From: Alloyangia pacifica
GTDB taxonomy: Bacteria > Pseudomonadota > Alphaproteobacteria > Rhodobacterales > Rhodobacteraceae
Direction: 5' to 3'
NCBI RefSeq assembly: GCF_900116195.1
Contig: NZ_FOZW01000008.1
Span: 215,371 to 279,370 of the forward strand
Length of the DNA: 64,000 nucleotides
The notes below the pieces were generated by a model, which had not been told where the DNA came from, searched no databases, and saw only the letters and a list, made by a program, of their open reading frames with translations. The position numbers were made by a program, and so were the translations under genes. Shown here piece after piece: positions 25,624 to 34,003 of this stretch. Position 1 is the first letter of the stretch; each line of letters begins with the position of its first letter.

Positions 25624-26454
25624 ATGCCTTCCCTGACCCTGCAGACCGCCCTTCCACAAACCGCTTCCGAGGAGCTGCGCGCCATGGCGCGGGCGGCGCT
25701 GGCCGGGGGCGAGGTGGCCCGGCTGACCCTGCGCCGCCGCGACGCCGGCGAAATGGTGTTCAAGGGACGCCACGACTACCAGACTCAGGGCGATCTGCAG
25801 ACCGAAGCGACCATTGTCGCGGCACTGAAAGCCTCTTTTCCCGGCTGCGGCATCATGGGCGAGGAGCAGGTTGGCGACCGCGCTGCGGAAGAGGACCGGC
25901 CGACCTTCGTGATCGATCCCATCGACGGCACCACCAACTACGCCTGGGGAATCCCGCATTTCGGCGTGGTCATCACCCGGCTCGAACGCGGCGAGGTGGT
26001 GGCCGGGATCACCTATGATCCGATGATGGGCGAGATGTTCTGCGCCGAGATCGGACAGGGGGCCTGGCTCAATGGCGTCCGCCTGGATGCGACCGGTACG
26101 GCAGATGTCGAGAATTCGGTGATCGGGGCGGGGCTCCCCATTCGCGGGCAGGTGCGGAGCGTGTCCGAAGACAGCTATCACGCCGCGCTGCGCCGGGCGA
26201 TGGACAGCACCTCGGGTGTCCGGCGGCTCGGCAGCTCGGCGCTGTCGATCGCCTATGTGGCCGCGGGGCGGCTCGACGGGTTCTTCGAGGACATGCTGTC
26301 GCTGGTCGATTACGGCGCCTCGGTGCTGATCCTGCGCGAGGCGGGCGGCGTGGTCACCGGCTTCGACGGCGGAGACATCCGCAGCCCCGGCGCCATCCTC
26401 GCGGGCAGCGCCGGGATGCATCCCTGGCTTCTGGAAGGCTTCGCCGCGGGCTAG
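25624..26454 (+). CDS. Inositol-monophosphatase-family phosphatase (first copy)
   Basis: A 276-residue Mg2+-dependent phosphomonoesterase of the IMPase/CysQ/FBPase superfamily. Metal ligands: GEE at 79-81 and DPIDGTTN beginning at 98 (Asp98, Asp101). The C-terminal WDxAAG motif is here VDYGASVLI, with the Asp kept and the Trp lost. Likely substrates are inositol or other polyol monophosphates. The start MPSLTLQTA has AAAGAGA upstream. Its stop overlaps by 4 bp, tail to tail, the stop of a glycerophosphodiester phosphodiesterase, which suggests a linked substrate. Confidence 0.88.
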   Translation: MPSLTLQTALPQTASEELRAMARAALAGGEVARLTLRRRDAGEMVFKGRHDYQTQGDLQTEATIVAALKASFPGCGIMGEEQVGDRAAEEDRPTFVIDPIDGTTNYAWGIPHFGVVITRLERGEVVAGITYDPMMGEMFCAEIGQGAWLNGVRLDATGTADVENSVIGAGLPIRGQVRSVSEDSYHAALRRAMDSTSGVRRLGSSALSIAYVAAGRLDGFFEDMLSLVDYGASVLILREAGGVVTGFDGGDIRSPGAILAGSAGMHPWLLEGFAAG

Positions 26455-27299
26455 GCCAGCGCGGCGAAAAGCCTCTCGGGGTCGTCCGTGGTGATCTGAT
26501 CGACCCCGAGCGCCATGAGCCGGCGGCACAGGTCGACGGTTCCGGGGGCGAGCCCTTGCACCGTATAGGCGTCGACCCGGCGACCCGCGGCATGGAAGGC
26601 GGCGATCATGTCGAAGTCGCGGCCCAAGGCGTCCAGGATCAGGCGGATGTCGAGGTAGATCATCCGGGCGGTCCCGGCCTCGACGAGGGCATGCGCGACG
26701 AACCCTCTGTCGTCACCCGAGACCTCGAGTGCCTCGCGGGCGCCGAAATGGCAGGGGTCGTGGCCGGTCTGCATCTGAGGCAGTGCCTCGGCCAGACGGC
26801 GGACCGCCAGCGCATCGCCCCCCGAGAGGATCATGTGCCGCTGCACCGGGGCCACGTCCCGGGCGAAGGCGGCGATGTCGGCCCCGGTCAGCGTGCTGCT
26901 GTCTTCCTTGAGGTCGAGCTGCAGCAGGGCGCCGTTACCGATGGGGGCGGCGGCGAGATCGCGGCAGAGGTCGCCCAACAGCGCCGCGCGAACATCGGTC
27001 GCCGCGCCGGCGTTGTCCCGCAGATGAAGCCCGCGCAGCGCCTCGGCCGAGGCTAGCGCCACCGGCCCGCTGCCGGTGGTCGCGTCATCGAGCGTCTCGT
27101 CGTGCAGCACCGCGAAGCCGCCGCCGGCGTGGCGGCGCAGGTCGACCTCGACCGAGGCGCCAAGGCGCATGCCCTCGCGGATCCGTCGCGGGTCGAACTC
27201 GAAGTCGGCGAGGCGGCGGCGGCCCCGGTGCCACTTCAGCCAGGTGCGGCCTGCGGCGTGTACGATCACCGTGGGGGCCGGCGTCATCAGTTCAGACAT
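26451..27299 (-). CDS. ugpQ: Glycerophosphodiester phosphodiesterase family protein
   Basis: A 282-residue cytoplasmic enzyme of the GDPD fold that cleaves glycerophosphodiesters to glycerol-3-phosphate and an alcohol. Catalytic residues: His24 in WHRG, the metal pair Glu51/Asp53 in VEVDLR, and His66-Asp67 in VLHDETL followed by TTGSGPV. The PENT-like stretch that usually follows HRG is replaced by RRRLADFEF, so substrate preference may differ. Its start lies 8 bp inside the preceding ABC ATPase gene, so it is the last gene of that import operon, the arrangement of ugpQ in ugpBAECQ. The symbol reflects that analogy. Confidence 0.85.
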   Translation of the reverse strand: MSELMTPAPTVIVHAAGRTWLKWHRGRRRLADFEFDPRRIREGMRLGASVEVDLRRHAGGGFAVLHDETLDDATTGSGPVALASAEALRGLHLRDNAGAATDVRAALLGDLCRDLAAAPIGNGALLQLDLKEDSSTLTGADIAAFARDVAPVQRHMILSGGDALAVRRLAEALPQMQTGHDPCHFGAREALEVSGDDRGFVAHALVEAGTARMIYLDIRLILDALGRDFDMIAAFHAAGRRVDAYTVQGLAPGTVDLCRRLMALGVDQITTDDPERLFAALA

Positions 27300-28353
27300 G
27301 CACAGCCACCCGCCGCTCGACCGTCACCTCGGCCAGTTTCGCATCGCCCCGGAACAGCGCCACGTGACCTGCCTCGAGCGCGACCTCCTGACCGGGCTCG
27401 TAGCGGGCGCTCGGCGGGCACATGGCCTTGAGACGGCCGCCGTCAGGCAAATCGACATCGACCAGCAGGTGCGTTCCGTAGTCGGTGACCCGGTGCACCC
27501 GCGCGCCGGTGCCGCGGGCGGGCAGGAGGGTCAGCGCCTCGGGGCGGATCGCCAGTTCCACCGGCCCGTCGGGCACGGTGGCGCGGACGGCGAAGAGCGG
27601 GTGATCCGAGACGCCGCCGCGCATGTCGCAGGGCAGGAAGTTCATCGAGCCGATGAACCCCGCGACGAAGCGGGTCTGCGGCGCGCGGTACATGCGGTCG
27701 GGGCTGGCCACCTGCTCGATCTCACCGCCGCGCAACACCACGATGCGATCGGCCAGCGCCAGCGCCTCGTCCTGCCCGTGGGTGACGAAGAGCGTGGTGA
27801 TGCCGAGCCGCCGCTGGATGTCGCGCAGCTCTTCGCGCAGGCGCTCGCGCAGGTGCTGGTCAAGGCTGGCGAAGGGCTCGTCGAGCAGCAGGATCTTCGG
27901 CTCGAGCACCAGCGCGCGGGCGATGGCGACGCGCTGCTGTTGGCCGCCCGAGAGCTGCCAGACCCGGCGCTCGCCGTAGCCCTCGAGCCCGACCAGCGCG
28001 AGCGCCTCGCCCACCTTTTCGCGGATCTGCGTCTTGGGAAGGCCGCGCAGCTTCAGGCCGAAGGCGACGTTGCCCGCCACCGACATGTGCGACCAGAGCG
28101 CGTGGCTCTGGAACACCATGCCCGTTGGGCGCTTCTCGGGCGGAACGCGGGTCACGTCCTCGCCGTCGATAAGTATGGCGCCGCGGTTCGGCGTCTCGAA
28201 GCCTCCGACCATGCGGAGCACGGTGGATTTGCCCGAGCCCGACGGCCCGAGCAGGCAGACCAGCTCGCCGTCGGCGACGTCGAGCGACAGGTCGCGGATC
28301 ACGTCGGTCGCGTCGAAGGACTTGCCGAGGTTCTTGAGTGTCAGTTGTGCCAT
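27292..28353 (-). CDS. ABC importer ATPase (PotA/UgpC/FbpC class)
   Basis: A 353-residue ATPase: Walker [10 protein letters not shown] near residue 35, Q-loop MVFQSHALWSHM, signature [15 protein letters not shown], Walker B ILLLDEPFASLD, H-loop VTHGQDEAL (HGQ replaces the usual HDQ). Residues beyond about 240 form the TOBE regulatory domain (LAIRPEALTLL). The ATG at 28353 follows GAGGAG at 7 bases; an upstream in-frame Met lacks this. It overlaps the phosphodiesterase gene by 8 bp and follows two permeases and a binding protein in one operon. Confidence 0.93.
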   Translation of the reverse strand: MAQLTLKNLGKSFDATDVIRDLSLDVADGELVCLLGPSGSGKSTVLRMVGGFETPNRGAILIDGEDVTRVPPEKRPTGMVFQSHALWSHMSVAGNVAFGLKLRGLPKTQIREKVGEALALVGLEGYGERRVWQLSGGQQQRVAIARALVLEPKILLLDEPFASLDQHLRERLREELRDIQRRLGITTLFVTHGQDEALALADRIVVLRGGEIEQVASPDRMYRAPQTRFVAGFIGSMNFLPCDMRGGVSDHPLFAVRATVPDGPVELAIRPEALTLLPARGTGARVHRVTDYGTHLLVDVDLPDGGRLKAMCPPSARYEPGQEVALEAGHVALFRGDAKLAEVTVERRVAVHV

Positions 28354-28363
28354 TGCAGTCTCC

Positions 28364-29218
28364 TCAGACGCCGAAGCCCTTGGCAAAGGATCCCGAGCCG
28401 ACGAGGCGGCGGGTGAACATCAGCGCGATGAAGCTCGGCACCCACAGCAGGACCGAAAGAACCGCGCCGTATTGCACGACGATCTGGTTGTTGATGTAGG
28501 TGATCATCAGCACCGGCATGGTGCGGATCTCGGGCGCGCCGATCAGCCAGGCGCCCTCGGTTTCGTAGAAAGTGCCGACGAAGCTCAGCAGCACGGCGGC
28601 AAAGATGGTGGGGGCGGCCTGCGGCAGGCTCACCGACCAGAACACCCGGATCGGGCCCGCGCCGGCGTCGCGCGCGGCCTCTTCCATGGCGCGGTCGACG
28701 TTCTGGAAGGCGGCGACGGGGATCCAGATCATCATCATCAGCGTCCCCACGAGCTGGATCAGCACCACACCCCAGAAGGTCGAGATCAGCCCGAGGTTCA
28801 GGAAGATCCCAGCGATCGCCACCAGCAGGCCGAACTTGGGGAAGGCGTGCGAGGCGAGGAACGACAGGAAGAGCAGGTTGCGTCCCGGGAAATCCATCCG
28901 CGCGAAGGCATAGGCCGCCGGAAGGCAGATCAGCGCCGATAGCAGGGTGACGGTGACCGAAAGGCGCAGCGACAGCGACATGGCGGCCCAGACGTCGGGG
29001 CGGGCCAGCGTCGCCTGCCAGAAGCGGAAGCCAAATTCCTGCGGCAGGAGGCTGGGGTAGCGCCAGACCTCGGCAAAGGCCCAGATCGCCACCACCAGCA
29101 GCGGGATCACCACGACGATGCCGAGCGCCAGCGCCAGCGCGAGCCCCAGCCAGTCGGGCCGTTTGGTGCGGTGGACGGGCACCTCGGCGGAAAGGGTCGA
29201 AGGGTCGATGGCGGTCAT
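28364..29218 (-). CDS. ABC importer permease, second subunit
   Basis: A 284-residue permease with six hydrophobic segments and the EAA loop MEEAARDAGAGPIRVFWSVSLP. It belongs to the binding-protein-dependent class used by spermidine/putrescine, iron and phosphonate importers. It starts MTAIDPSTL at 29218, overlapping the preceding permease by ATGA, and ends 10 bp before the ATPase start. The longer open frame upstream is a shadow of the other permease. Confidence 0.93.
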   Translation of the reverse strand: MTAIDPSTLSAEVPVHRTKRPDWLGLALALALGIVVVIPLLVVAIWAFAEVWRYPSLLPQEFGFRFWQATLARPDVWAAMSLSLRLSVTVTLLSALICLPAAYAFARMDFPGRNLLFLSFLASHAFPKFGLLVAIAGIFLNLGLISTFWGVVLIQLVGTLMMMIWIPVAAFQNVDRAMEEAARDAGAGPIRVFWSVSLPQAAPTIFAAVLLSFVGTFYETEGAWLIGAPEIRTMPVLMITYINNQIVVQYGAVLSVLLWVPSFIALMFTRRLVGSGSFAKGFGV

Positions 29219-30108
29219 CGGCGGGCCTCGCGATTCTTGGCGATGGAGCGCACGTAGAAGGCGCCGAAGACGGCGCAGATGGCGAAGGTGATCACCGCCT
29301 GCGTGACCGCCATGCGCGGGTCCATCACCTGCGAGAAGGTGCGCTGCATGAAGGGGCCCATCATCTCGGGCGAAGCGGGGCCGAGCACGTAGGGCAGAGT
29401 GAAGGCCGAGAAGATGCTGAGCACGGTGAACGACAGCACCACCAGCATGGCGTTGCCGATCTGCGGAAGGATGATGTGGCGCAGAAGGGCGATCGGTCGG
29501 GCGCCGGCATCGCGGGCCGCCTCGACGGCGTTGTCCGAAACGGCACCGAGGCCCGCGACCAGCATCAGCGTGGTCAGCGGGATATTGTCCCAGACCAGGC
29601 CGATGATCGGGCCCCATGGGGTGAGATAGGGCGAGTTGATCTTCGGCAGGCCGAGCGCGTTCAGCACCAGATCGACACCGCCATTCGGCCCGATGGTGCG
29701 GATCAGCGCATAGGCGAGGATCACCGAGGGGACGAACATCGGGAACAGCGCCAGCCCCTGCACCACGCCCGCGACGCGGCTCTTGGCAAAGCGCAGGTAG
29801 AGCGCGAGCGGCAGACAGATCGCCAGCAACAGGGCAGCGCAGACCGCGGTGACCCAGAGCGTCAGCCACAGGTTCGCCAGCGCATAGCCGTCGGAGAAGA
29901 AGCGCCCGTAGGTGTCGAGGCTGAACGCCGTGCCGGTTTGGGTGGGGGCAAAGAGAGTGCGGGCGATGGCGTTGAAGATCGGGTAGATGATCAGCCAGCC
30001 AAGCAGGGCGACCGGCGCGGAAACGAGAAGGAGGCCCGTGAGCCCCCTTCCGTTGCTGTGTGCCGTGCCGCCCGCCCGGCCTGTGCCGGAGGACGAGAGG
30101 TCGGTCAT
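29215..30108 (-). CDS. ABC importer permease, first subunit
   Basis: A 297-residue permease with an N-terminal polar stretch, then six helices (first LTGLLLVSAPVALLGWLIIY) and EAA loop VEAARDAGARPIALLRHIILP. It resembles PotB/FbpB-type subunits. The ATG at 30108 is 5 bp after the binding-protein stop; the frame upstream is a shadow of that gene. It forms the membrane channel with the subunit at 28364. Confidence 0.93.
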   Translation of the reverse strand: MTDLSSSGTGRAGGTAHSNGRGLTGLLLVSAPVALLGWLIIYPIFNAIARTLFAPTQTGTAFSLDTYGRFFSDGYALANLWLTLWVTAVCAALLLAICLPLALYLRFAKSRVAGVVQGLALFPMFVPSVILAYALIRTIGPNGGVDLVLNALGLPKINSPYLTPWGPIIGLVWDNIPLTTLMLVAGLGAVSDNAVEAARDAGARPIALLRHIILPQIGNAMLVVLSFTVLSIFSAFTLPYVLGPASPEMMGPFMQRTFSQVMDPRMAVTQAVITFAICAVFGAFYVRSIAKNREARR

Positions 30109-30113
30109 CGCGA

Positions 30114-31271
30114 TCAGCCCCGGGTCAGGCCGGGGGCGACGTTGCGATACCAGCCATCGTTGATCGCCGCGTCCCAGTCGCCGCCCGGGAAGGTCGGGAT
30201 GGTGGCGGGGATCACGTCGGCGTATTTCTCGCGCAGTGCGCCGTCCACGTGGTCCCAGGACACGCCGGGGAAGCCGCCGAGCTCGGTGATGATCTTCGAC
30301 TGTACCTCTTCCGACAGCACGTAGGCGGCGAGCTGCAGCGCCACGTCGCGGTTGGCCGCATTGGTCGGCACGGTGATGCGGCTGAAGCCGCCGCAGAGCG
30401 CGAGGTCCTGCAGCTGCACGAGGCCGGTGTCCTCGGGCAGCACGCCCATGGCGATCGCCTGCAGCACCTGGTCCGACCAAACCGGGGTCATGGTCACGAC
30501 GCCCTGCGCCAGAAGCTGGATCGACTGGGTGTTGCCCGACGAATAGGAGCCGCCCTCGTAGAGGCTCGGCGCGAGGCCGTTCAGCAGCTCCCAGGCGCCC
30601 GGCAGCGTCTCGGCTGCGTAGTCCGCCGAGAAGTTCTCGAGGGTGAACTTCTGCGGGTCGCGGCCGTTCGCCTCGTGGATCGCGCGGCGCACGAAGTTGC
30701 CGCCCGAGCCGCCCTTGTCGGGACGGTTGTAGATGAACTGGCCGGGGTTGGCGTGGATCCAGGCGGTCATCTCGTCCCAGGTCTTCGGCGCATCCTCGGC
30801 CGCGACGCGGCTGGCGTCATAGGCCAGCAGCACCTGGCTGCCGCGGTAGGGCAGGTCGAAGTCGGTCTGTCTGGCGGCGGGGTTCACCTTGTCCAGGGCA
30901 TCGATCCCCGTTTCGGCGAAGTTCACCCAGAGGCCCGCGTCGATCGAGCCTTCGGTCTGGTCTGGGGTGAAGGCCTCGAAGAGGTCGACCTGCGGGTCGG
31001 CGTCGCTGCCGAGCGCGGCCATGGCGCGGTCGGCCATGGCGCGCAGCCCGGCACCGTCACCAGCGTCGACGACGCGGACCTTGGCGTCGGGGTTCACCGA
31101 CTTGAAGCCGGGCAGGATCACGTTGGTCCAGAAGTCCGAGATATTGCTGTCCGAGCCGGTGTAGACGTTCACGAAGCCGTCGGCGGCCAGGGCGAAGCGG
31201 GGCAGGGCCAGCGCGGCAGCGGAGGCAGAGGCGGTCGCAAGGAAGCCGCGGCGCGAAAAATGGGAGGTCAT
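30114..31271 (-). CDS. ABC importer binding protein (iron/phosphonate/hexose-phosphate-like class)
   Basis: A 385-residue periplasmic protein with a Tat signal (FSRRGFLATASASAAALAL, cleavage near ALA at 29). The mature protein begins DGFVNVYTGSDSNISDFW, the type II binding-protein opening shared by iron, phosphonate and AfuA-type sugar-phosphate binders. PYRGSQVLLAYD, FIYNRPDKGGSGGNF and GGFSRITVPTNAANRDVALQL follow. The iron-binding Tyr-Tyr pair of FbpA is not evident. With the phosphodiesterase as last gene of the operon, a phosphorylated or phosphodiester ligand is the better guess (inference). Confidence 0.88.
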   Translation of the reverse strand: MTSHFSRRGFLATASASAAALALPRFALAADGFVNVYTGSDSNISDFWTNVILPGFKSVNPDAKVRVVDAGDGAGLRAMADRAMAALGSDADPQVDLFEAFTPDQTEGSIDAGLWVNFAETGIDALDKVNPAARQTDFDLPYRGSQVLLAYDASRVAAEDAPKTWDEMTAWIHANPGQFIYNRPDKGGSGGNFVRRAIHEANGRDPQKFTLENFSADYAAETLPGAWELLNGLAPSLYEGGSYSSGNTQSIQLLAQGVVTMTPVWSDQVLQAIAMGVLPEDTGLVQLQDLALCGGFSRITVPTNAANRDVALQLAAYVLSEEVQSKIITELGGFPGVSWDHVDGALREKYADVIPATIPTFPGGDWDAAINDGWYRNVAPGLTRG

Positions 31272-31482
31272 GGTGGCTCCTGAGAGGTCAGAGACGTCCC
31301 GCCGGGGAGGTCGGCGGGTTCACAGGCGGCGCAGATAGGCTCGTATTGTTAAGCTTTTGTAATGGTTTGGTGATGCCTCGATGAAGATGGACTGCGCCAC
31401 CGGATTGCGCATGGACTTGATCGGCGTTTGGTGGTTCTGCGAAGCTCTCCTTCAGAGGCCAGCTTCAGAGGCTCGTCCGACC

Positions 31483-32658
31483 ATGACCCTTCGTACCCCC
31501 CTTTTCGCGCTTCCCGCGGCCATCTTCCTGGTGAACGCGGTGCTCTATGTCACGCTCTACTCCCGCCTGCCCGAGGTGACCGCCGCGCAGGGGATCAGCC
31601 GGGCGGCGCTGGGGCTGGCGCTGCTGGCGCAGACCGGCGGCACCCTGCTCGGCTTTCCGCTGGCGGCGCGGGTGATCGAGCGGTTCGGGGCGCGGCGGGT
31701 GGCCGGGGCGACGCTGCTGGTGGCCATGCTGCTCCTGCCGCTCGCGGCGTCCGGCCGACTGGCGCCGGGTCTGGCGGGCCTCGCGCTACCGCTTTTCGGC
31801 TACGGGTTCGCCATGGCGATCATGGAGGTCGCCAAGAACCTCATTGCGGCGCGGATCGAGGAGAAGAGCGGTCGCAACGTGATCTCCAAATGCCACGGCT
31901 TCTGGTCGGCGGGGCTTTTCGTCGGCGCGGTGCTCGGCGGCTGGGCCGCGAGCCGCGGGATGTCCGCCGCCTCGGAGCTTGCGCTGCTCGGGGCCGCCAG
32001 CCTGCCGCTGGTCATCCTGCTGCTGCTGCGGGCGGGTGACCCCGAGCCGCTGGTGACCGCAGAGGCCCCGGTGAAGGGGCCACGGTTTGCCCGGCCCGAC
32101 GCCTTCGTGATCGGCCTGCTGATCCTCATCGCCGGCTTCAGCATCACCGAGGGTGTGATCTACGACTGGTCGATGTTCTACCTGCGCGAGGAGCTGGGAC
32201 TGGGGGCGCTGAGCGCCTCGCGGATCTACGCTGCCTTCACCATCGGCATGTTCGCCGCGCGCATGTCGGGCGACGGGCTGCGCGCGCGTCTGCGCGTTCG
32301 CATTCTGTTGCGGATGATGGCGGTGACGACGCTGGCGGGGCTCGTGCTGTGCATCGCCTCGCCCTCCGCCGGGCTCGGAGAGGCCGGGCTGCTCGCCGGT
32401 TTCGCGCTGGTCGGGGCGGGCGTGGCGCTCGGCGCGCCGGTGGCGACTTCGCTGGCGATGCGCCACCCGACGCGCTCGGCCACGAAGACCATGGCGGCCT
32501 ACTCGCTGACCTCGCTGCTCGCGCTCTTCGCGGTGCCGCCGCTTCTGGGCGGGCTGGTCGAGGCCCATGGCGCGGTCTGGGCGCTGACCGTCTCGACGCC
32601 GCTCCTGCTCGTCGTGCTGCTGGGTGCGGGCCGCATCGTCGGCTGGATGGGGCGGTAA
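31483..32658 (+). CDS. MFS transporter
   Basis: A 391-residue major facilitator with about 12 hydrophobic segments. It opens MTLRTPLFALPAAIFLVNAVLY and has a motif-A-like turn between helices 2 and 3 (AARVIERFGARRVAG). Overall it resembles the fucose-permease/YbjJ type of sugar transporter or exporter, but substrate is unknown. The ATG at 31483 is preferred because the frame before it is not hydrophobic. It is divergent from the phosphodiester-type ABC operon with a 211-bp gap containing an AT-rich stretch (about 31345-31380), and convergent with the ROK regulator. Confidence 0.88.
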   Translation: MTLRTPLFALPAAIFLVNAVLYVTLYSRLPEVTAAQGISRAALGLALLAQTGGTLLGFPLAARVIERFGARRVAGATLLVAMLLLPLAASGRLAPGLAGLALPLFGYGFAMAIMEVAKNLIAARIEEKSGRNVISKCHGFWSAGLFVGAVLGGWAASRGMSAASELALLGAASLPLVILLLLRAGDPEPLVTAEAPVKGPRFARPDAFVIGLLILIAGFSITEGVIYDWSMFYLREELGLGALSASRIYAAFTIGMFAARMSGDGLRARLRVRILLRMMAVTTLAGLVLCIASPSAGLGEAGLLAGFALVGAGVALGAPVATSLAMRHPTRSATKTMAAYSLTSLLALFAVPPLLGGLVEAHGAVWALTVSTPLLLVVLLGAGRIVGWMGR

Positions 32659-32691
32659 GAGGCGCGGCCCGGGCCCTTCAGGGCGGGGGCG

Positions 32692-33861
32692 TCAGAACAG
32701 CAGCGCCCGCAGTGGCAGGCAGGCCGCGCCGACCGCCGGGGTCTCTCCCCCGAGTGTCGAGATCTCCAGCTCCGGCAACGGGTTGATATGGCCATGGCGC
32801 GGGCGGGCAAAGAACTCGGCACGGTCGATGAAGGCCTGTGCCAGCGGGCGCGGGATCTGGCCGCCGAAGACGATGCATTCGGGATCGGCCACCGCGGTCA
32901 CCGCGTTGATCACCCGGTTGAGCTGCGGCGCGACCCTGTCGGCCCAAACCGCCACTTCGTCGGGCACCCGGCCGATCGCGGCCCCGATTTCCTCGATGCT
33001 GCGCACGTCGTGTCCGGCCCGGCGCAGGTGCGCCAGCAGCAGGCCGAGCGCGGGGCGGCTCTCGGCCTCTTCGGGGGTGAAGATCATGCCGATCTCGCCG
33101 GCATTGCCAAATGCGCCGTGCAGCAGGTCGCCCTCGCTGATGATCCCGGCGCCGAAGCCATAGTTGAACGACAGGTAGACGAGATTGCGGTAGCTGCGCC
33201 CGAGCCCGAACATCGCCTCGCACAGCGCGGCGGTATTGGCGTTGTTGTCGGTCCAGCAGGGCAGGCGGAAGCGTTCCGAAACGCGGCGGGCCAGATCGAC
33301 CTCGGACCAGTGCTTCAGTGGCTCGGGCGGGTTGTAGCGACCGTTCTTCATCAGGTAGCCGGCGATCGCACACCCCACCCCGACAGCGTCCTCGCGGCGA
33401 AAGCGCGCCTGTGCGAGCAACGCGTCGAACGCCTCGTCGATCCGGTTCAGCACGGCTTCGACGCTGTCGCCCGCGATGGAGAACTGCCGCGTGACATGGC
33501 CGCCGGCAAAATCCATGCAAGCCACGCCAACGCGGTCGGTGTCGAGGGAGACCCCGAGCGCGCAGCCGAAACGCGGGTTCAGCAGCAGGCGCGGGCTGGG
33601 CTTGCCCTTGCGCTTCGGCGGGACGAGCGGGCCGAAGAGGATCATCCCGTCCTCGTGGAGCGTCGAAAGCAGCCGGTGCACCGACTGCTGGGTCAGCTCC
33701 ATCCGGGCGGTGAGCGAGGCGCGGGTCTGTTCGGGATCCTGCCACACCGCGGAGAGCATCTGGCGCTCGTTGCGGCTGACAATGGCGGAACCATGGCGAC
33801 AAAAGCGCCGCGACAGCAACGCCACAGGATCGGTCGGGAAGGTTCGGAACTGGGCGCTCAT
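32692..33861 (-). CDS. ROK-family transcriptional regulator
   Basis: A 389-residue NagC/Mlc/XylR-type regulator. Residues about 28-78 form a winged HTH (RNERQMLSAVW; MELTQQSVHRLLSTLHEDGMI). The ROK domain follows from about 90 (LGVSLDTDRVGVACMD; VGCAIAGYL; NDNNANTAALCEAMFG-like TDNNANTAALCEAMFG). The CxCGxxGCxE zinc motif of ROK sugar kinases is absent: the equivalent region reads GAFGNAGEIG, retaining Glu, so kinase activity is unlikely. It is divergent from ugpB with 142 bp between, which makes it the likely regulator of the ugp operon and suggests a sugar or polyol signal. Confidence 0.92.
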   Translation of the reverse strand: MSAQFRTFPTDPVALLSRRFCRHGSAIVSRNERQMLSAVWQDPEQTRASLTARMELTQQSVHRLLSTLHEDGMILFGPLVPPKRKGKPSPRLLLNPRFGCALGVSLDTDRVGVACMDFAGGHVTRQFSIAGDSVEAVLNRIDEAFDALLAQARFRREDAVGVGCAIAGYLMKNGRYNPPEPLKHWSEVDLARRVSERFRLPCWTDNNANTAALCEAMFGLGRSYRNLVYLSFNYGFGAGIISEGDLLHGAFGNAGEIGMIFTPEEAESRPALGLLLAHLRRAGHDVRSIEEIGAAIGRVPDEVAVWADRVAPQLNRVINAVTAVADPECIVFGGQIPRPLAQAFIDRAEFFARPRHGHINPLPELEISTLGGETPAVGAACLPLRALLF

Positions 33862-34003
33862 GTGGTCACATTCTACGTGAGATGTCTTGTATTCAAGCAA
33901 ATTAATACTGTTTCAGGCACGTCACCTCATTGTCACACCTAAAGTGTTATCACGCCAGCATGCCGATTCCGGCGCTCCTGCTCCTGTCTTCCGAGGACCC
34001 GAC

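Noticed and set aside
27292..31271. Ferric iron (AfuABC/FbpABC) importer
   Set aside because: The ATPase and permeases fit that class, but the tandem tyrosines of iron-binding proteins are not evident in the binding protein, and the operon ends in a phosphodiesterase gene.
33862..34003. Pho box or ROK operator before ugpB
   Set aside because: TTGTCAC at about 33930 resembles half a Pho box, but no second half occurs at 11-bp spacing. CTTG-TATT-CAAG (33886-33897) and TGTG-GT-CACA (33861-33870) are too short to separate from chance.
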